The notes under the pieces were generated by a model. The model saw only the letters and a program-made list of their open reading frames with translations, did no database searches and was not told where the DNA came from. Shown here piece by piece: positions 9,363-17,172 of a stretch of DNA of 36,784 nucleotides; the first letter of the stretch is position 1, and each line of letters opens with the position of its first letter. The position numbers were made by a program, and so were the translations under genes. Source of the stretch: Deltaproteobacteria bacterium. GTDB lineage: Bacteria; Myxococcota; Myxococcia; Myxococcales; 40CM-4-68-19. Location: assembly GCA_025358085.1 (NCBI GenBank), contig JANYKT010000081.1, forward strand, positions 1-36,784. Direction: 5' to 3'.

Positions 9363-9548
9363 CGGAGCCTCGCTCGAAGGGGGCGCACCATACATCAGCG
9401 CGGGCGGCAAAAATCGGCATGGAGTGTCGGCTCGCCGCTTCGCTGGCGGGCCCGCCTGCTGTACAACCGGAGCTGCGCCCGATAAACTGAACTAGCAGTT
9501 TGATGGGCCGGCCAACGTGCTGCCCTCATGCGTTTCAAGGAGTCCGTC

Positions 9549-10844
9549 ATGCCCGGAGCAGCCCGTCTCGGAGACAAAGCACAGGTAGCCGCGGATGCCC
9601 ACGGGTGTCCGTCGTGCCCGCATCCCGGGGTGGGACCCATCACGGTCGGTTCGCCGGATGTGTTCGTCAACAAGAAGCCCGCGGCCCGCCTCGACGACAT
9701 CGGCGTGCATGCGGTCTGCTGCGGCCCGAACAACTTCAGCATCGTCAAAGGTTCCTCAACGGTTTACGTGAATGGAAAGCCGCTCGCGCGGCTGAACGAC
9801 AAGACCAAACACTGCGGTGGCACCGGGCCCATCATTGAAGGCTCGCCGGACGTGCTGATCGACGACGGCGCGGCCAGCGCCGCCGCGATCGCGGCGATGA
9901 AAATGGCTGCTGCGCGGAAGATCGCGCTGGAGCAAAGCAAGAAGAACGAGAAGGGCACGGCAAAGAAGGCCAGCGATAACAACCCCGGCTCGGGAGCCGC
10001 AGGAAGCGGAGGCGGCGCGGCTGGCGCTGGCAGCGGGGCTGGCGCTGGGGGCGCGTCCGGCAAAACTGGCGCTGGCAAAGGTGCGGTCGTCGCGAAGAAG
10101 GGACCCGCCGGGACGGGCAAGGGCGGCAAGAGCGCGACTGCCTCGGGCGATCTCGGCAAGGACGGGACTCCGAAGAAAGTGGCTGCCAAACCCGCCGGTA
10201 CCAAGCCCGCTGATACCAAGCCCGCCGATACCAAGCCCGCTGATACCAAGCCCGAAACGGCCGACAAGGCTGCCCCTGCGAAGCCGCCTGCGGAGAAGAC
10301 GGGCAAGGAGAAGAGCGGCGCCCAATGGGTCGCGCGCTTCCCCACCAGCCGGTCCGTGGACGATCTCAGTGACGACTTCCGGCCCAAGGTGGAGAAATTC
10401 CTCGCCGCGCTCGACAAGGCCGGCGCAAGCGTCTCCATCGCGGCCACCTTTCGGCCGGTCGAGCGCGCCTTCTTGATGCATTACAGTCCAATGGTCGCCG
10501 ACGGATCGATTGCGCCGGACAAGGTTCCCGCCAAGACCGGCGTGGACATCGACTGGGATCACGGCGACCTCGCGGCGAGCAAACAAGCCGCACAGGCGAT
10601 GGCGAACGGCTATGACATCGCCTTCCCGGCCGCGTTGGCGAGCCGTCACACCGCTCACGCCGCTATCGACATGGACATCACCTGGTCGGGCACGCTCGAG
10701 ATCGTTGACGGCAACGGCAAGACGGTCTCCATCGGAGCCCCTCGCTCCGGCTCCGCAAACAGTACGCTTCACGAGGTGGGGGCAAGCTATGGAGTCAACA
10801 AGCTGATCAAAGACAAGCCGCACTGGTCCGACAATGGGCATTAA
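9549..10844 (+). CDS. PAAR-repeat protein with C-terminal M15-type peptidoglycan peptidase domain (probable T6SS effector)
   Basis: A 431-residue protein in three parts. Residues 1-105 form a PAAR tip domain with repeated G-S-x-x-V-x-V-x-x-K-P-x-A-R-L units and conserved His/Cys (H18, C20, H54, C57, H88, C89). Residues 140-255 are a Gly/Ala/Lys/Pro linker. Residues 258-431 resemble peptidases of family M15: SRHTAHAAID gives H367 and D374 at the canonical spacing, and DKPHWSDNG gives D422 and H425, together a zinc site for cutting peptide cross-links. AAGGAG at 9537-9542 fixes ATG 9549 rather than the upstream ATG 9528. PAAR proteins cap the VgrG spike of type VI secretion; such fusions are called evolved effectors. 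No other T6SS gene is in the window. Confidence 0.85.
   Translation: MPGAARLGDKAQVAADAHGCPSCPHPGVGPITVGSPDVFVNKKPAARLDDIGVHAVCCGPNNFSIVKGSSTVYVNGKPLARLNDKTKHCGGTGPIIEGSPDVLIDDGAASAAAIAAMKMAAARKIALEQSKKNEKGTAKKASDNNPGSGAAGSGGGAAGAGSGAGAGGASGKTGAGKGAVVAKKGPAGTGKGGKSATASGDLGKDGTPKKVAAKPAGTKPADTKPADTKPADTKPETADKAAPAKPPAEKTGKEKSGAQWVARFPTSRSVDDLSDDFRPKVEKFLAALDKAGASVSIAATFRPVERAFLMHYSPMVADGSIAPDKVPAKTGVDIDWDHGDLAASKQAAQAMANGYDIAFPAALASRHTAHAAIDMDITWSGTLEIVDGNGKTVSIGAPRSGSANSTLHEVGASYGVNKLIKDKPHWSDNGH
10200..10254 (+). repeat. 15-bp tandem repeat in the PAAR linker
   Basis: Three full copies and one partial copy of ACCAAGCCCGCTGAT, with single C/T changes, encode the repeated pentapeptide T-K-P-A-D. 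They lie in the flexible linker between the PAAR and peptidase domains. The unit is a multiple of three, so copy-number change alters linker length without breaking the frame. Confidence 0.9.
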
Positions 10845-11652
10845 AGTTTTCGCCGGTCTGCTGCTGGCCTCGGGGGCGGTGGCCGCGCAGCCCCTTTCGC
10901 TGCTCTGCATCGATCAAGGCAAGCTCGTGGTCGAGCGCGAGGACGGCTCGGGGCGCGACTCGGTCGAGCCGTCGCCCGGCGCGCGACTGATCGCAATCGG
11001 CCTCGCGGGCCGGACGCTCGCCGCCGTCACCGAAGGCAACGAGCTGCTGCTGACGCAAGGGAAGCGCTGGCGCCATCTGGGCAAGCTCACGAAGAAGGGC
11101 GGAACCGGATTGATGCGGGCGACCTCGGACGCACGGGGCGCGCACTTCTTCCTGCAGGGAGGCGAAGACAACCAGGTCGCAGGCGCGCTCGATGTCTCGG
11201 CAGCGGGCAAGGTGACCTTCCGCAAGCACCCTGACGACGCCCGACGCATTGCGCCGGCTGAACTCGGCGCGATTGATGCGCCGGAGAAATGGGAAGCTCT
11301 GCGGGGCCGCTTGAAGGCGCAAATCCCCCAAGGCATTTCGCCGGAGGAGGCGCTGGTCTTTGCCGAGCCCAGCCCTTGGGGTGGCGCGCTGGTGGCGGTT
11401 GCAACCGGCGAGGTGGAAGGAGAGACGGCCGTCGGTGAACTGTGGTTCGTTCCCGACTCAGGCGCGCCGGTGGCGCTGCGGTATAAAGGCGAGCTGCTCG
11501 ACTATCGCGGGCTGCTCGGCTACATCGGCGACGCGCTCGTCATCAGCGGGGACTCTTCCGCGGCCAAACACGGCACGCTGTTGATTCGCAAGACCGGCAA
11601 GGTAACCGCGGTGCCCAAGGTCGACGGCCTCTGCATCGCTGCGCCCCACTAA
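10834..11652 (+). CDS. secreted protein, candidate periplasmic immunity protein for the PAAR-M15 effector
   Basis: A 272-residue protein with a clear Sec signal peptide: MGIK, a hydrophobic stretch VFAGLLLASGAVA, and likely cleavage before QPL. The mature part is rich in short beta strands (RLIAIGLAGRTLAAVTEG, GTLLIRKTGKVTAV) and has no motif I can name. It starts 11 bases inside the end of the PAAR-M15 gene, so the two are translationally coupled. A peptidoglycan-cutting effector acts in the periplasm, and immunity proteins for such toxins are exported and encoded directly downstream. This protein fits on position, coupling and export signal. The role is an inference from context only. Confidence 0.6.
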   Translation: MGIKVFAGLLLASGAVAAQPLSLLCIDQGKLVVEREDGSGRDSVEPSPGARLIAIGLAGRTLAAVTEGNELLLTQGKRWRHLGKLTKKGGTGLMRATSDARGAHFFLQGGEDNQVAGALDVSAAGKVTFRKHPDDARRIAPAELGAIDAPEKWEALRGRLKAQIPQGISPEEALVFAEPSPWGGALVAVATGEVEGETAVGELWFVPDSGAPVALRYKGELLDYRGLLGYIGDALVISGDSSAAKHGTLLIRKTGKVTAVPKVDGLCIAAPH

Positions 11653-11756
11653 AAGTTGCGCGTCGACCCTGGGCCCAGGCCCGCGCCGTCCCTCCAGGAT
11701 GACGACAGATTTAACCTCACCCCCTCTTCGCGGTTATGGTGGGTCCGGGAGGTGCC

Positions 11757-13784
11757 ATGGCGCGAAACCTGCAAAACCTGCTTTGCGTTTTGACAACGCT
11801 CTGTGCCTGCACGGGCAAGTTCGACGTGGGCGCGCCACCTGCGGGCGAGCCGGGTCCAACGCTCCCCTATGAGTCGCTCGGTGCCGCCGCTTCCGCGGGC
11901 AAGGTCAAAAACCTGCTCACCGGCTTGCCGCCCACCGATGCCGAGGTGGCTGCGGTCAGCGTCGATCCCGCCGCCATGCGCAGTCTGGTTGCGCAGTGGA
12001 TGCAGACGCCGCAGGCCACGGCCAAACTGCAGTCGTTCTTCGCGCACGCCTTCCAGCAGAGCCAGGTGGTCCCGCAGGACTTCGTCGATCAACTGGGACC
12101 GACCGGCGAGGGTCGCATCGACGCGCGCATGCTGGCCAATCTGCAAGAGAGCTTCGCGCGCACCGCGGTCGCGCTGGTGCAGCAGGGCCACCCGTTCACC
12201 GAGACGCTGACCACCCGCCGCTTCATGCTGACGCCGCGGTTGATGGCGCTCTATGCCTTCCTCGACACGCTGCAAATCAACGACGGCGGCGCGACCATTG
12301 ACCTGTTTCAAAAGGCAAATCCCGGCTTCAGCTTCACGCTGACGGCGAAGCGCGGAGCAATTCCGCTTTCCCAGACTCTCGATCCGTCGAGTGCAAACTA
12401 TCTTGTCTTTGCCGCGCCCCAACTCGCGACTGTCTATGACGCGGCCTGCCCGCAGGACCCGCTCGTCTTCAATGGCGGCGCCGGGCAGCAGTCGATTACA
12501 CTCTCACTCTATCAAGTGTTGATGGGCGCCGCGCCGGCGTTCAACATCAGCACCGCCGCTGGCACCCACCGCTGTGCCCCGCCAGGCTTCTCCGCTGCCG
12601 CCACGCCGCTGAACGTCATCGATACGCAATCCTGGCAGCTCATCAATGTCCGCACGCCGAACCCGGGCGAGCCCACCAGCCGCATCTTCGACATCCTCTC
12701 TTTCCGTGCCGGCGGCGACCTGGTCCTGAATATGCCGCGCGTCGGTTTCTTCACCACGCCGGCCTTCCTCGCCGGCTGGAACACCAACGTTTCGAATCAG
12801 GCGCGCGTGACCATCAATCAGACTCTGATCGTCGCGCTGGGACGCGCCATCAGCCCTGGCACCGCCACCCTGCCGCCCAGTCTTTCGGCCATCGACGCGG
12901 TGCACGCTCCGCAAGGCAGCGATTGCTTTGCCTGTCACCAATCGCTCGACCCCATGCGCCAGTTCTTCCGCCAGCAATACAGCCTTTACTTTCACCCGCA
13001 GACGACGGCGGCGCAGGTGGCGCTGACCGGCTCGTTCGGATTCCGCGGCGTCAGCGCACCCGGCAAGACCATCTTTGATCTGGCGAGCCAGCTTGCCGCG
13101 CACCCCGACTTTGCCGAGTCGTGGACGCAGAAGCTCTGCACCTACGCGAACTCCGCGCCTTGCGTCGTTACCGACGCCGAGTTCATTCGCGTCGCGCAAG
13201 TCTTCAGCGACAGCCACTTCGATTTCAATAAGCTCATCGTGGAACTCTTCGCTTCGCCGCTGATTACGTATCGCGCGCAGACCGACACCGCCGCGCAGGG
13301 CGAGATTTTCCCGGTGGCCCGCCGCGACCACCTCTGCGCCGCGCTCTCCAATCGCCTGGGCCTGGTCGATGTGTGCGGGCTCGACGTGAATACCCAGGTG
13401 CCGAACGCGCTCAAGCTCGTTCAGCAGATCGCCACCGTGCTGCCGTCGGACCAGTACAGCCGCGGCGCGGAGGCACCCGTGCTCGCGGCCGATCCGTCGC
13501 TCTTCTTCCGCACCGGCATGGAAAACATCTGCACGGCGCTCGCGGGCCAGCTCATCGACAGCGGCACCGCACCACGCTGGACCAGCACCAATCCCGCGGC
13601 TGCTACGGCCGATTTCGTGCACGCGCTGATGGGCATCGAAATGGCGCGCGACGCGACGCCAACTGCCATCCTCACTTCGCATTACCAGTCCGCGCGGACC
13701 GCCGGACTCAGCGCCTCCGACTCGCTGAAATCCACCTTCGTGCTCGCCTGCCTCTCTCCGTCCGTCGTGGGAGTTGGTCAATGA
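11757..13784 (+). CDS. c-type haem lipoprotein of DUF1588/DUF1592 (planctomycete-cytochrome) type
   Basis: A 675-residue exported protein. ATG 11757 is preferred to 11736 because GGGAGG (11747-11752) precedes it and it opens a short lipoprotein signal (NLLCVLTTLCAC, lipid Cys 18). Near residue 390 is DCFACHQSLDPMRQFF, a CXXCH haem site followed by the L-D-P typical of DUF1588/1592 proteins, where a covalent haem is expected. The flanking helical segments (about 60-180 and 530-660) agree in character with this poorly studied family, which is common in planctomycetes and myxobacteria beside DUF1501 or DUF1552 genes. It is first of five overlapping genes and shares ATGA with the next. The function is unknown; electron transfer is inferred. 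Confidence 0.75.
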   Translation: MARNLQNLLCVLTTLCACTGKFDVGAPPAGEPGPTLPYESLGAAASAGKVKNLLTGLPPTDAEVAAVSVDPAAMRSLVAQWMQTPQATAKLQSFFAHAFQQSQVVPQDFVDQLGPTGEGRIDARMLANLQESFARTAVALVQQGHPFTETLTTRRFMLTPRLMALYAFLDTLQINDGGATIDLFQKANPGFSFTLTAKRGAIPLSQTLDPSSANYLVFAAPQLATVYDAACPQDPLVFNGGAGQQSITLSLYQVLMGAAPAFNISTAAGTHRCAPPGFSAAATPLNVIDTQSWQLINVRTPNPGEPTSRIFDILSFRAGGDLVLNMPRVGFFTTPAFLAGWNTNVSNQARVTINQTLIVALGRAISPGTATLPPSLSAIDAVHAPQGSDCFACHQSLDPMRQFFRQQYSLYFHPQTTAAQVALTGSFGFRGVSAPGKTIFDLASQLAAHPDFAESWTQKLCTYANSAPCVVTDAEFIRVAQVFSDSHFDFNKLIVELFASPLITYRAQTDTAAQGEIFPVARRDHLCAALSNRLGLVDVCGLDVNTQVPNALKLVQQIATVLPSDQYSRGAEAPVLAADPSLFFRTGMENICTALAGQLIDSGTAPRWTSTNPAAATADFVHALMGIEMARDATPTAILTSHYQSARTAGLSASDSLKSTFVLACLSPSVVGVGQ

Positions 13785-15097
13785 CGCTGTCTCGCCGCAG
13801 CATGCTCCTGGACTCGCTCTTCGGCGCGGGGATGCTCGGCCTGCGCTCGCTGGCCACCGGCATCCCCATGGCCGTCCTCGCCGACCCGCGCAAGGCGAGC
13901 GCTGCAGCCTGCAATCCCAATGCGCAATATCTACTGCTCAGTTCATCCGTCAATGGCGACCCGGTGAATGCCAATGTCCCGGGCATGTATTCGATTCCCG
14001 ATATCGCGCACCCCACCGACCCGGCCATGGCGGCGGCGCAGCTCTCGCTGGGCGGCAGGATCACCACCGCCGCGACGCCGTGGGCGCAGCTCCCCCAGCC
14101 CATGCTCGACCGCGCCTGCTTCTTCCACCACGGCACGTACACGGTGGTGCATCCCGATCTCGGCAAGGTGATGAAGCTGCAGAACTTCGTCTCGCACCAG
14201 GAGATGCTCGTCTCACTCATTGCCTCGCAGCTCGCGCCCTGCCTGGGGACGGTGCAGTCCGAGCCGCTGGCGCTGGGCCCGCGCAGCTCATCCGAATCCC
14301 TGACCGCCGGGGGCCGGCCGCAGCCCATCCTTTCGCCGACTGCGCTGGCGGCGCTCTTGGCATCGCCCTCGGGGCCGCTTGGGCAGATCGAGAAGATCCG
14401 CGACGCCGACCTCGACCGCCTCAACGCCTGGTACAAGCAGAATGGCAATACCGCGCAGCGCGCGTTCATTGACCGATACGCACTTTCGCAGCAGCAGGCG
14501 CGCGCGGTTTCGGGCAGCTTGATCAGCACGCTCGCGGGTCTCAAGGACAACAGCCCCGCCTCGCAGGTGACCGCGGCGGTGACGCTCTTCCGCATGAACG
14601 TAGCCCCGGTGATCAGCATCCACATTCCCTTCGGCGGCGATAACCACGTCGACGCAATGCTTGCGAATGAAACGAAACAGACCGTCGCCGGCGTGGCTGC
14701 CATTGGCACCGTCTGGCAGGAGCTGACCGCGGCCAACATGCAGGACAAGGTCTCGTTCGCGATGATGAATGTCTTCGGCCGCACGCTCTCGGCCGCGCGG
14801 GGCGCGGGCAACGGCCGCAACCACCACGGCGACCACCATTGCACTGTCATGATCGGCAAGCCCTTCCGCGCCGGCGTGGTCGGCGGTGTCGAGCCGGCCA
14901 ACAACGACTATCGCGCGATGTCGTTGGACGCGGGCAGCGGCGCCGGGGTGGCCACGGGGAGCGGCGACATCAAGTTTTCCGAGACGCTCTCGGCGCTGGG
15001 CAAGACGCTCGGCGTCGGCTGCGGTGTCGATGCCGGATACCTCGACCAGAACATCGCCGGTGGAAAGCTCGTGACCGGCGCGCTTTCGGGAACATGA
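13781..15097 (+). CDS. DUF1501-type Tat-exported protein
   Basis: A 438-residue protein starting at ATG 13781, inside the ATGA shared with the upstream stop. The N terminus MTLSRRSMLLDSLFGAGMLG carries the RR pair of a Tat signal, ending near KASAAAC. HIPFGGDNHVDAML and RNHHGDHHC look like the metal-binding His/Asp clusters of DUF1501 proteins, which belong to the alkaline-phosphatase/sulfatase-like fold. The reaction is not established for the family. Tat export suggests folding, perhaps with a bound metal, in the cytoplasm before transport. DUF1501 next to a DUF1588/1592 haem protein is a recurrent pairing, which supports a joint role in the envelope. It shares ATGA with the Rieske gene. 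Confidence 0.75.
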   Translation: MTLSRRSMLLDSLFGAGMLGLRSLATGIPMAVLADPRKASAAACNPNAQYLLLSSSVNGDPVNANVPGMYSIPDIAHPTDPAMAAAQLSLGGRITTAATPWAQLPQPMLDRACFFHHGTYTVVHPDLGKVMKLQNFVSHQEMLVSLIASQLAPCLGTVQSEPLALGPRSSSESLTAGGRPQPILSPTALAALLASPSGPLGQIEKIRDADLDRLNAWYKQNGNTAQRAFIDRYALSQQQARAVSGSLISTLAGLKDNSPASQVTAAVTLFRMNVAPVISIHIPFGGDNHVDAMLANETKQTVAGVAAIGTVWQELTAANMQDKVSFAMMNVFGRTLSAARGAGNGRNHHGDHHCTVMIGKPFRAGVVGGVEPANNDYRAMSLDAGSGAGVATGSGDIKFSETLSALGKTLGVGCGVDAGYLDQNIAGGKLVTGALSGT

Positions 15098-15903
15098 CCG
15101 AACTCACCCGTCGTTCGCTGCTCCGCGTCTGCGCCGGCGTCGCCTGTGCACCCGCGCTGCTGCAGGCCTGCGCGCCACGCGAAAGCGAGGCGCTTGCCAT
15201 TGCGGTTCAAGCTCCGGTCGAGGGCCTTGTCTCGGTTTCGACTCCGCGCGTGCCCGAATTGCTCAAGGCCGGCGGCAGCCTGATCCTGCATCCTGAAGGC
15301 AACGATCTGTTCGGCCGCCCGCTCTCGTTGCTGGTCGCCAATACCAGCTCGCAGGGATTGAAAGCCTGGGACGCCTATTGCCCGCACGCCGGCTGCGAGG
15401 TGGCCTGGGCGGACCACGATGACGAGGTGGTCTGTCCGTGCCACCAGTCACGCTTCTCGGTGGACGGCGCGGTGAAGCAGCCGCCCGCGCGCCAGGGTCT
15501 CGACAGCTACAGCGCGAAACTCAGCGCCGACAATCAGACGCTGATTGTCGATTTGAGCGGCAGCGCGGGCGTTTTCCCCGCACTGCAGAACGGGTACGTC
15601 ACTTTCCTGATCAAGAGCGTGCCAGATCTCTTGCTGCTCGGAGGCAGCGTTACCGGCCGCGCGCCCGGCGTCCCGTTTCCGCTGGTCCTCTTGCGCTCCA
15701 GTCCTGCGGAGGTGCTGGCGTTCGACGCGCGCTGTCCTCATCTCGGCTGCTCGGTCGAGGGCGCTCAAAAGCTGCTCATCTGCCCCTGCCACGGCTCGCT
15801 CTTCGGCCTGGACGGCAGCGTCAAGCAAGGCCCCGCCGCAAAGCCGCTCGTCGCGCTGTCCGCCACCTTCGACGGCCAGACGGTCTCGGTGAAGATCGCA
15901 TGA
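15094..15903 (+). CDS. Tat lipoprotein with two tandem Rieske [2Fe-2S] domains
   Basis: A 269-residue protein. The N terminus has RRSLLRVCAGVAC followed by the lipobox LLQAC (Cys 26), so it is probably exported folded by Tat and lipid-anchored. Domain 1 has C96-P-H98 with C101, and C114-P-C116-H117. Domain 2 has C214-P-H216 with C219, and C230-P-C232-H233. Each set has the two Cys and two His that hold a [2Fe-2S] cluster, plus the extra Cys pair that forms the stabilising disulfide of bc1-type, higher-potential Rieske proteins. Two complete clusters in one short chain are unusual. The gene overlaps both neighbours by four bases. Electron transfer between its haem-protein neighbours is inferred. 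Confidence 0.9.
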   Translation: MTELTRRSLLRVCAGVACAPALLQACAPRESEALAIAVQAPVEGLVSVSTPRVPELLKAGGSLILHPEGNDLFGRPLSLLVANTSSQGLKAWDAYCPHAGCEVAWADHDDEVVCPCHQSRFSVDGAVKQPPARQGLDSYSAKLSADNQTLIVDLSGSAGVFPALQNGYVTFLIKSVPDLLLLGGSVTGRAPGVPFPLVLLRSSPAEVLAFDARCPHLGCSVEGAQKLLICPCHGSLFGLDGSVKQGPAAKPLVALSATFDGQTVSVKIA

Positions 15904-16625
15904 TTGCCGCGCTGCTCTGCGCGTTGCCGCTGCTGGAATTCTTCCTCGCGCCCGCAACGGATGTCCGCCGCGTCAGCTTTCGCGATCGATTGACACCTTC
16001 ACTCGCCGGTTACCAGAGCGGGACGCGCGCTCTCTTGCGCACTGAACTCAATCTCTATCCGCTCGGCCACAGCGGCCTGCCCGGCGTCGGCGATATCGGT
16101 CTCTTCGGCTCCTATACCCGCTCGCTGGAATCGCGGACGCTCACCGCCGACCGCGCGCTCGCCTTCTCGACGCAGGAGATCGCCTGGGACGCGGGCGCGC
16201 GCTATCGAGGCGTGATCGGCGGCCAGGAGCGCTTTGGCCTCAGCGTCGCTTACGGCAGCTTGCGCAACGACTTCAGCGGCCCGCGATTGCCCGGCGTGGT
16301 CCTGCCCGCGGGCACCGTTCAATACTGGCGGCCCGGTATTTCCGGACGGCTGCCATTGCCGGGTGTCGTGCTGGGCGCGGAGCTCGGCTATCTCCTGCTG
16401 GTGCGGCAGGACGCGGTTGGTGCAGTGTTCCCGCGATCGACCAGCGTGGGCGCCGACGCGGCCGTCCACGCTTCCATGGAGCTGAATCAATTCGAGTTGC
16501 GCCTGTCGGCACGCTATACGCGGCTGTCCTATTCGCTGCATCCATTGCCCTATGACCCCTATATCGCGGGAGGAGCGCTCGATGAGCTGGTTGCGGTCGA
16601 ATTGGCGCTCGGTCTGCGCCTTTAG
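15900..16625 (+). CDS. predicted outer-membrane beta-barrel protein
   Basis: A 241-residue protein opening with a hydrophobic signal (MIAALLCALPLLEFFLA). It continues with many alternating amphipathic strands, such as GDIGLFGSYTRSLES, GARYRGVIGGQERFGLSVAYGS, FELRLSARYTRLSYSL and a final VAVELALGLRL. This pattern suggests a barrel of roughly 10-12 strands; no family is recognised. ATG 15900 overlaps the Rieske stop in ATGA. Its place between two lipid-anchored redox proteins raises the idea of a porin-like sheath or docking partner in the outer membrane, as in MtrCAB-like conduits. That comparison is speculative. Confidence 0.6.
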   Translation: MIAALLCALPLLEFFLAPATDVRRVSFRDRLTPSLAGYQSGTRALLRTELNLYPLGHSGLPGVGDIGLFGSYTRSLESRTLTADRALAFSTQEIAWDAGARYRGVIGGQERFGLSVAYGSLRNDFSGPRLPGVVLPAGTVQYWRPGISGRLPLPGVVLGAELGYLLLVRQDAVGAVFPRSTSVGADAAVHASMELNQFELRLSARYTRLSYSLHPLPYDPYIAGGALDELVAVELALGLRL

Positions 16626-17034
16626 CGCGGCCTTGCTCCTCGCGGGGTGCGCGGGCCCGTTGGAAGATCCCGCGCGCTTTGATTACCTCGACGCCGGCCC
16701 TGGGAGCGACGCCGGGGTCACGGGCGGCGACGGCGGCTGCGATCCGGTGACCAGCATCTTCATTCCCAGTTGCAATACTTCGTCCTGCCATTCAGCGCGT
16801 GCGCAGCAGGGAAACCTGGACCTCGAATCGCGTGGACTGCCGCACCGCCTCGTCAACGTGGCTGCCTCTGGCGGGCCGGGCCTGCTGATCAATTCCGGGG
16901 ACCCCGATCTCAGCGTCCTTTACACGAAGGTCAGCGGTACACCGCCCTTCAAGTTCCAGATGCCGCTCGGCAGGCCACCTTTGGGGCCTGACGAGCTCGC
17001 CTGCCTCCAGCAATGGGTCCACGGGGCGCACTGA
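16582..17034 (+). CDS. small haem lipoprotein with a CX4CH site
   Basis: A 150-residue lipoprotein: signal MSWLRSNWRSVCAFSAALLLAGC with lipid Cys 23, then a Gly/Asp/Ala-rich linker. It has one possible haem site, C64-N-T-S-S-C69-H70, which is CX4CH rather than the usual CXXCH. QMPLGRPPLGPDELACLQQW near the end is the closing motif of planctomycete-type cytochrome c domains, and its Met (127) could be the second axial ligand. GGGAGGAG at 16568-16575 fixes the start at ATG 16582, 44 bases inside the upstream barrel gene. It is the fifth gene of the envelope redox group. Haem attachment is inferred, not proven, for this spacing. Confidence 0.7.
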   Translation: MSWLRSNWRSVCAFSAALLLAGCAGPLEDPARFDYLDAGPGSDAGVTGGDGGCDPVTSIFIPSCNTSSCHSARAQQGNLDLESRGLPHRLVNVAASGGPGLLINSGDPDLSVLYTKVSGTPPFKFQMPLGRPPLGPDELACLQQWVHGAH

Positions 17035-17172
17035 AAGTCAGTGCAACCGCAGAACAGCTTGTCGCTGGCGCAGGTTGCGCATTCGACCTGAATCGTTGCG
17101 CCACCTGCACGGGCAATTGGCGCCGGGCGGGCGGTGCGCGAATCGCTCCACCGTTCACGGAATCGTGGGATT

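Noticed and set aside
9549-17034. A complete type VI secretion cluster
   Set aside because: Only the PAAR protein is of T6SS type. No VgrG, Hcp, sheath, baseplate or ClpV gene was found in the window.
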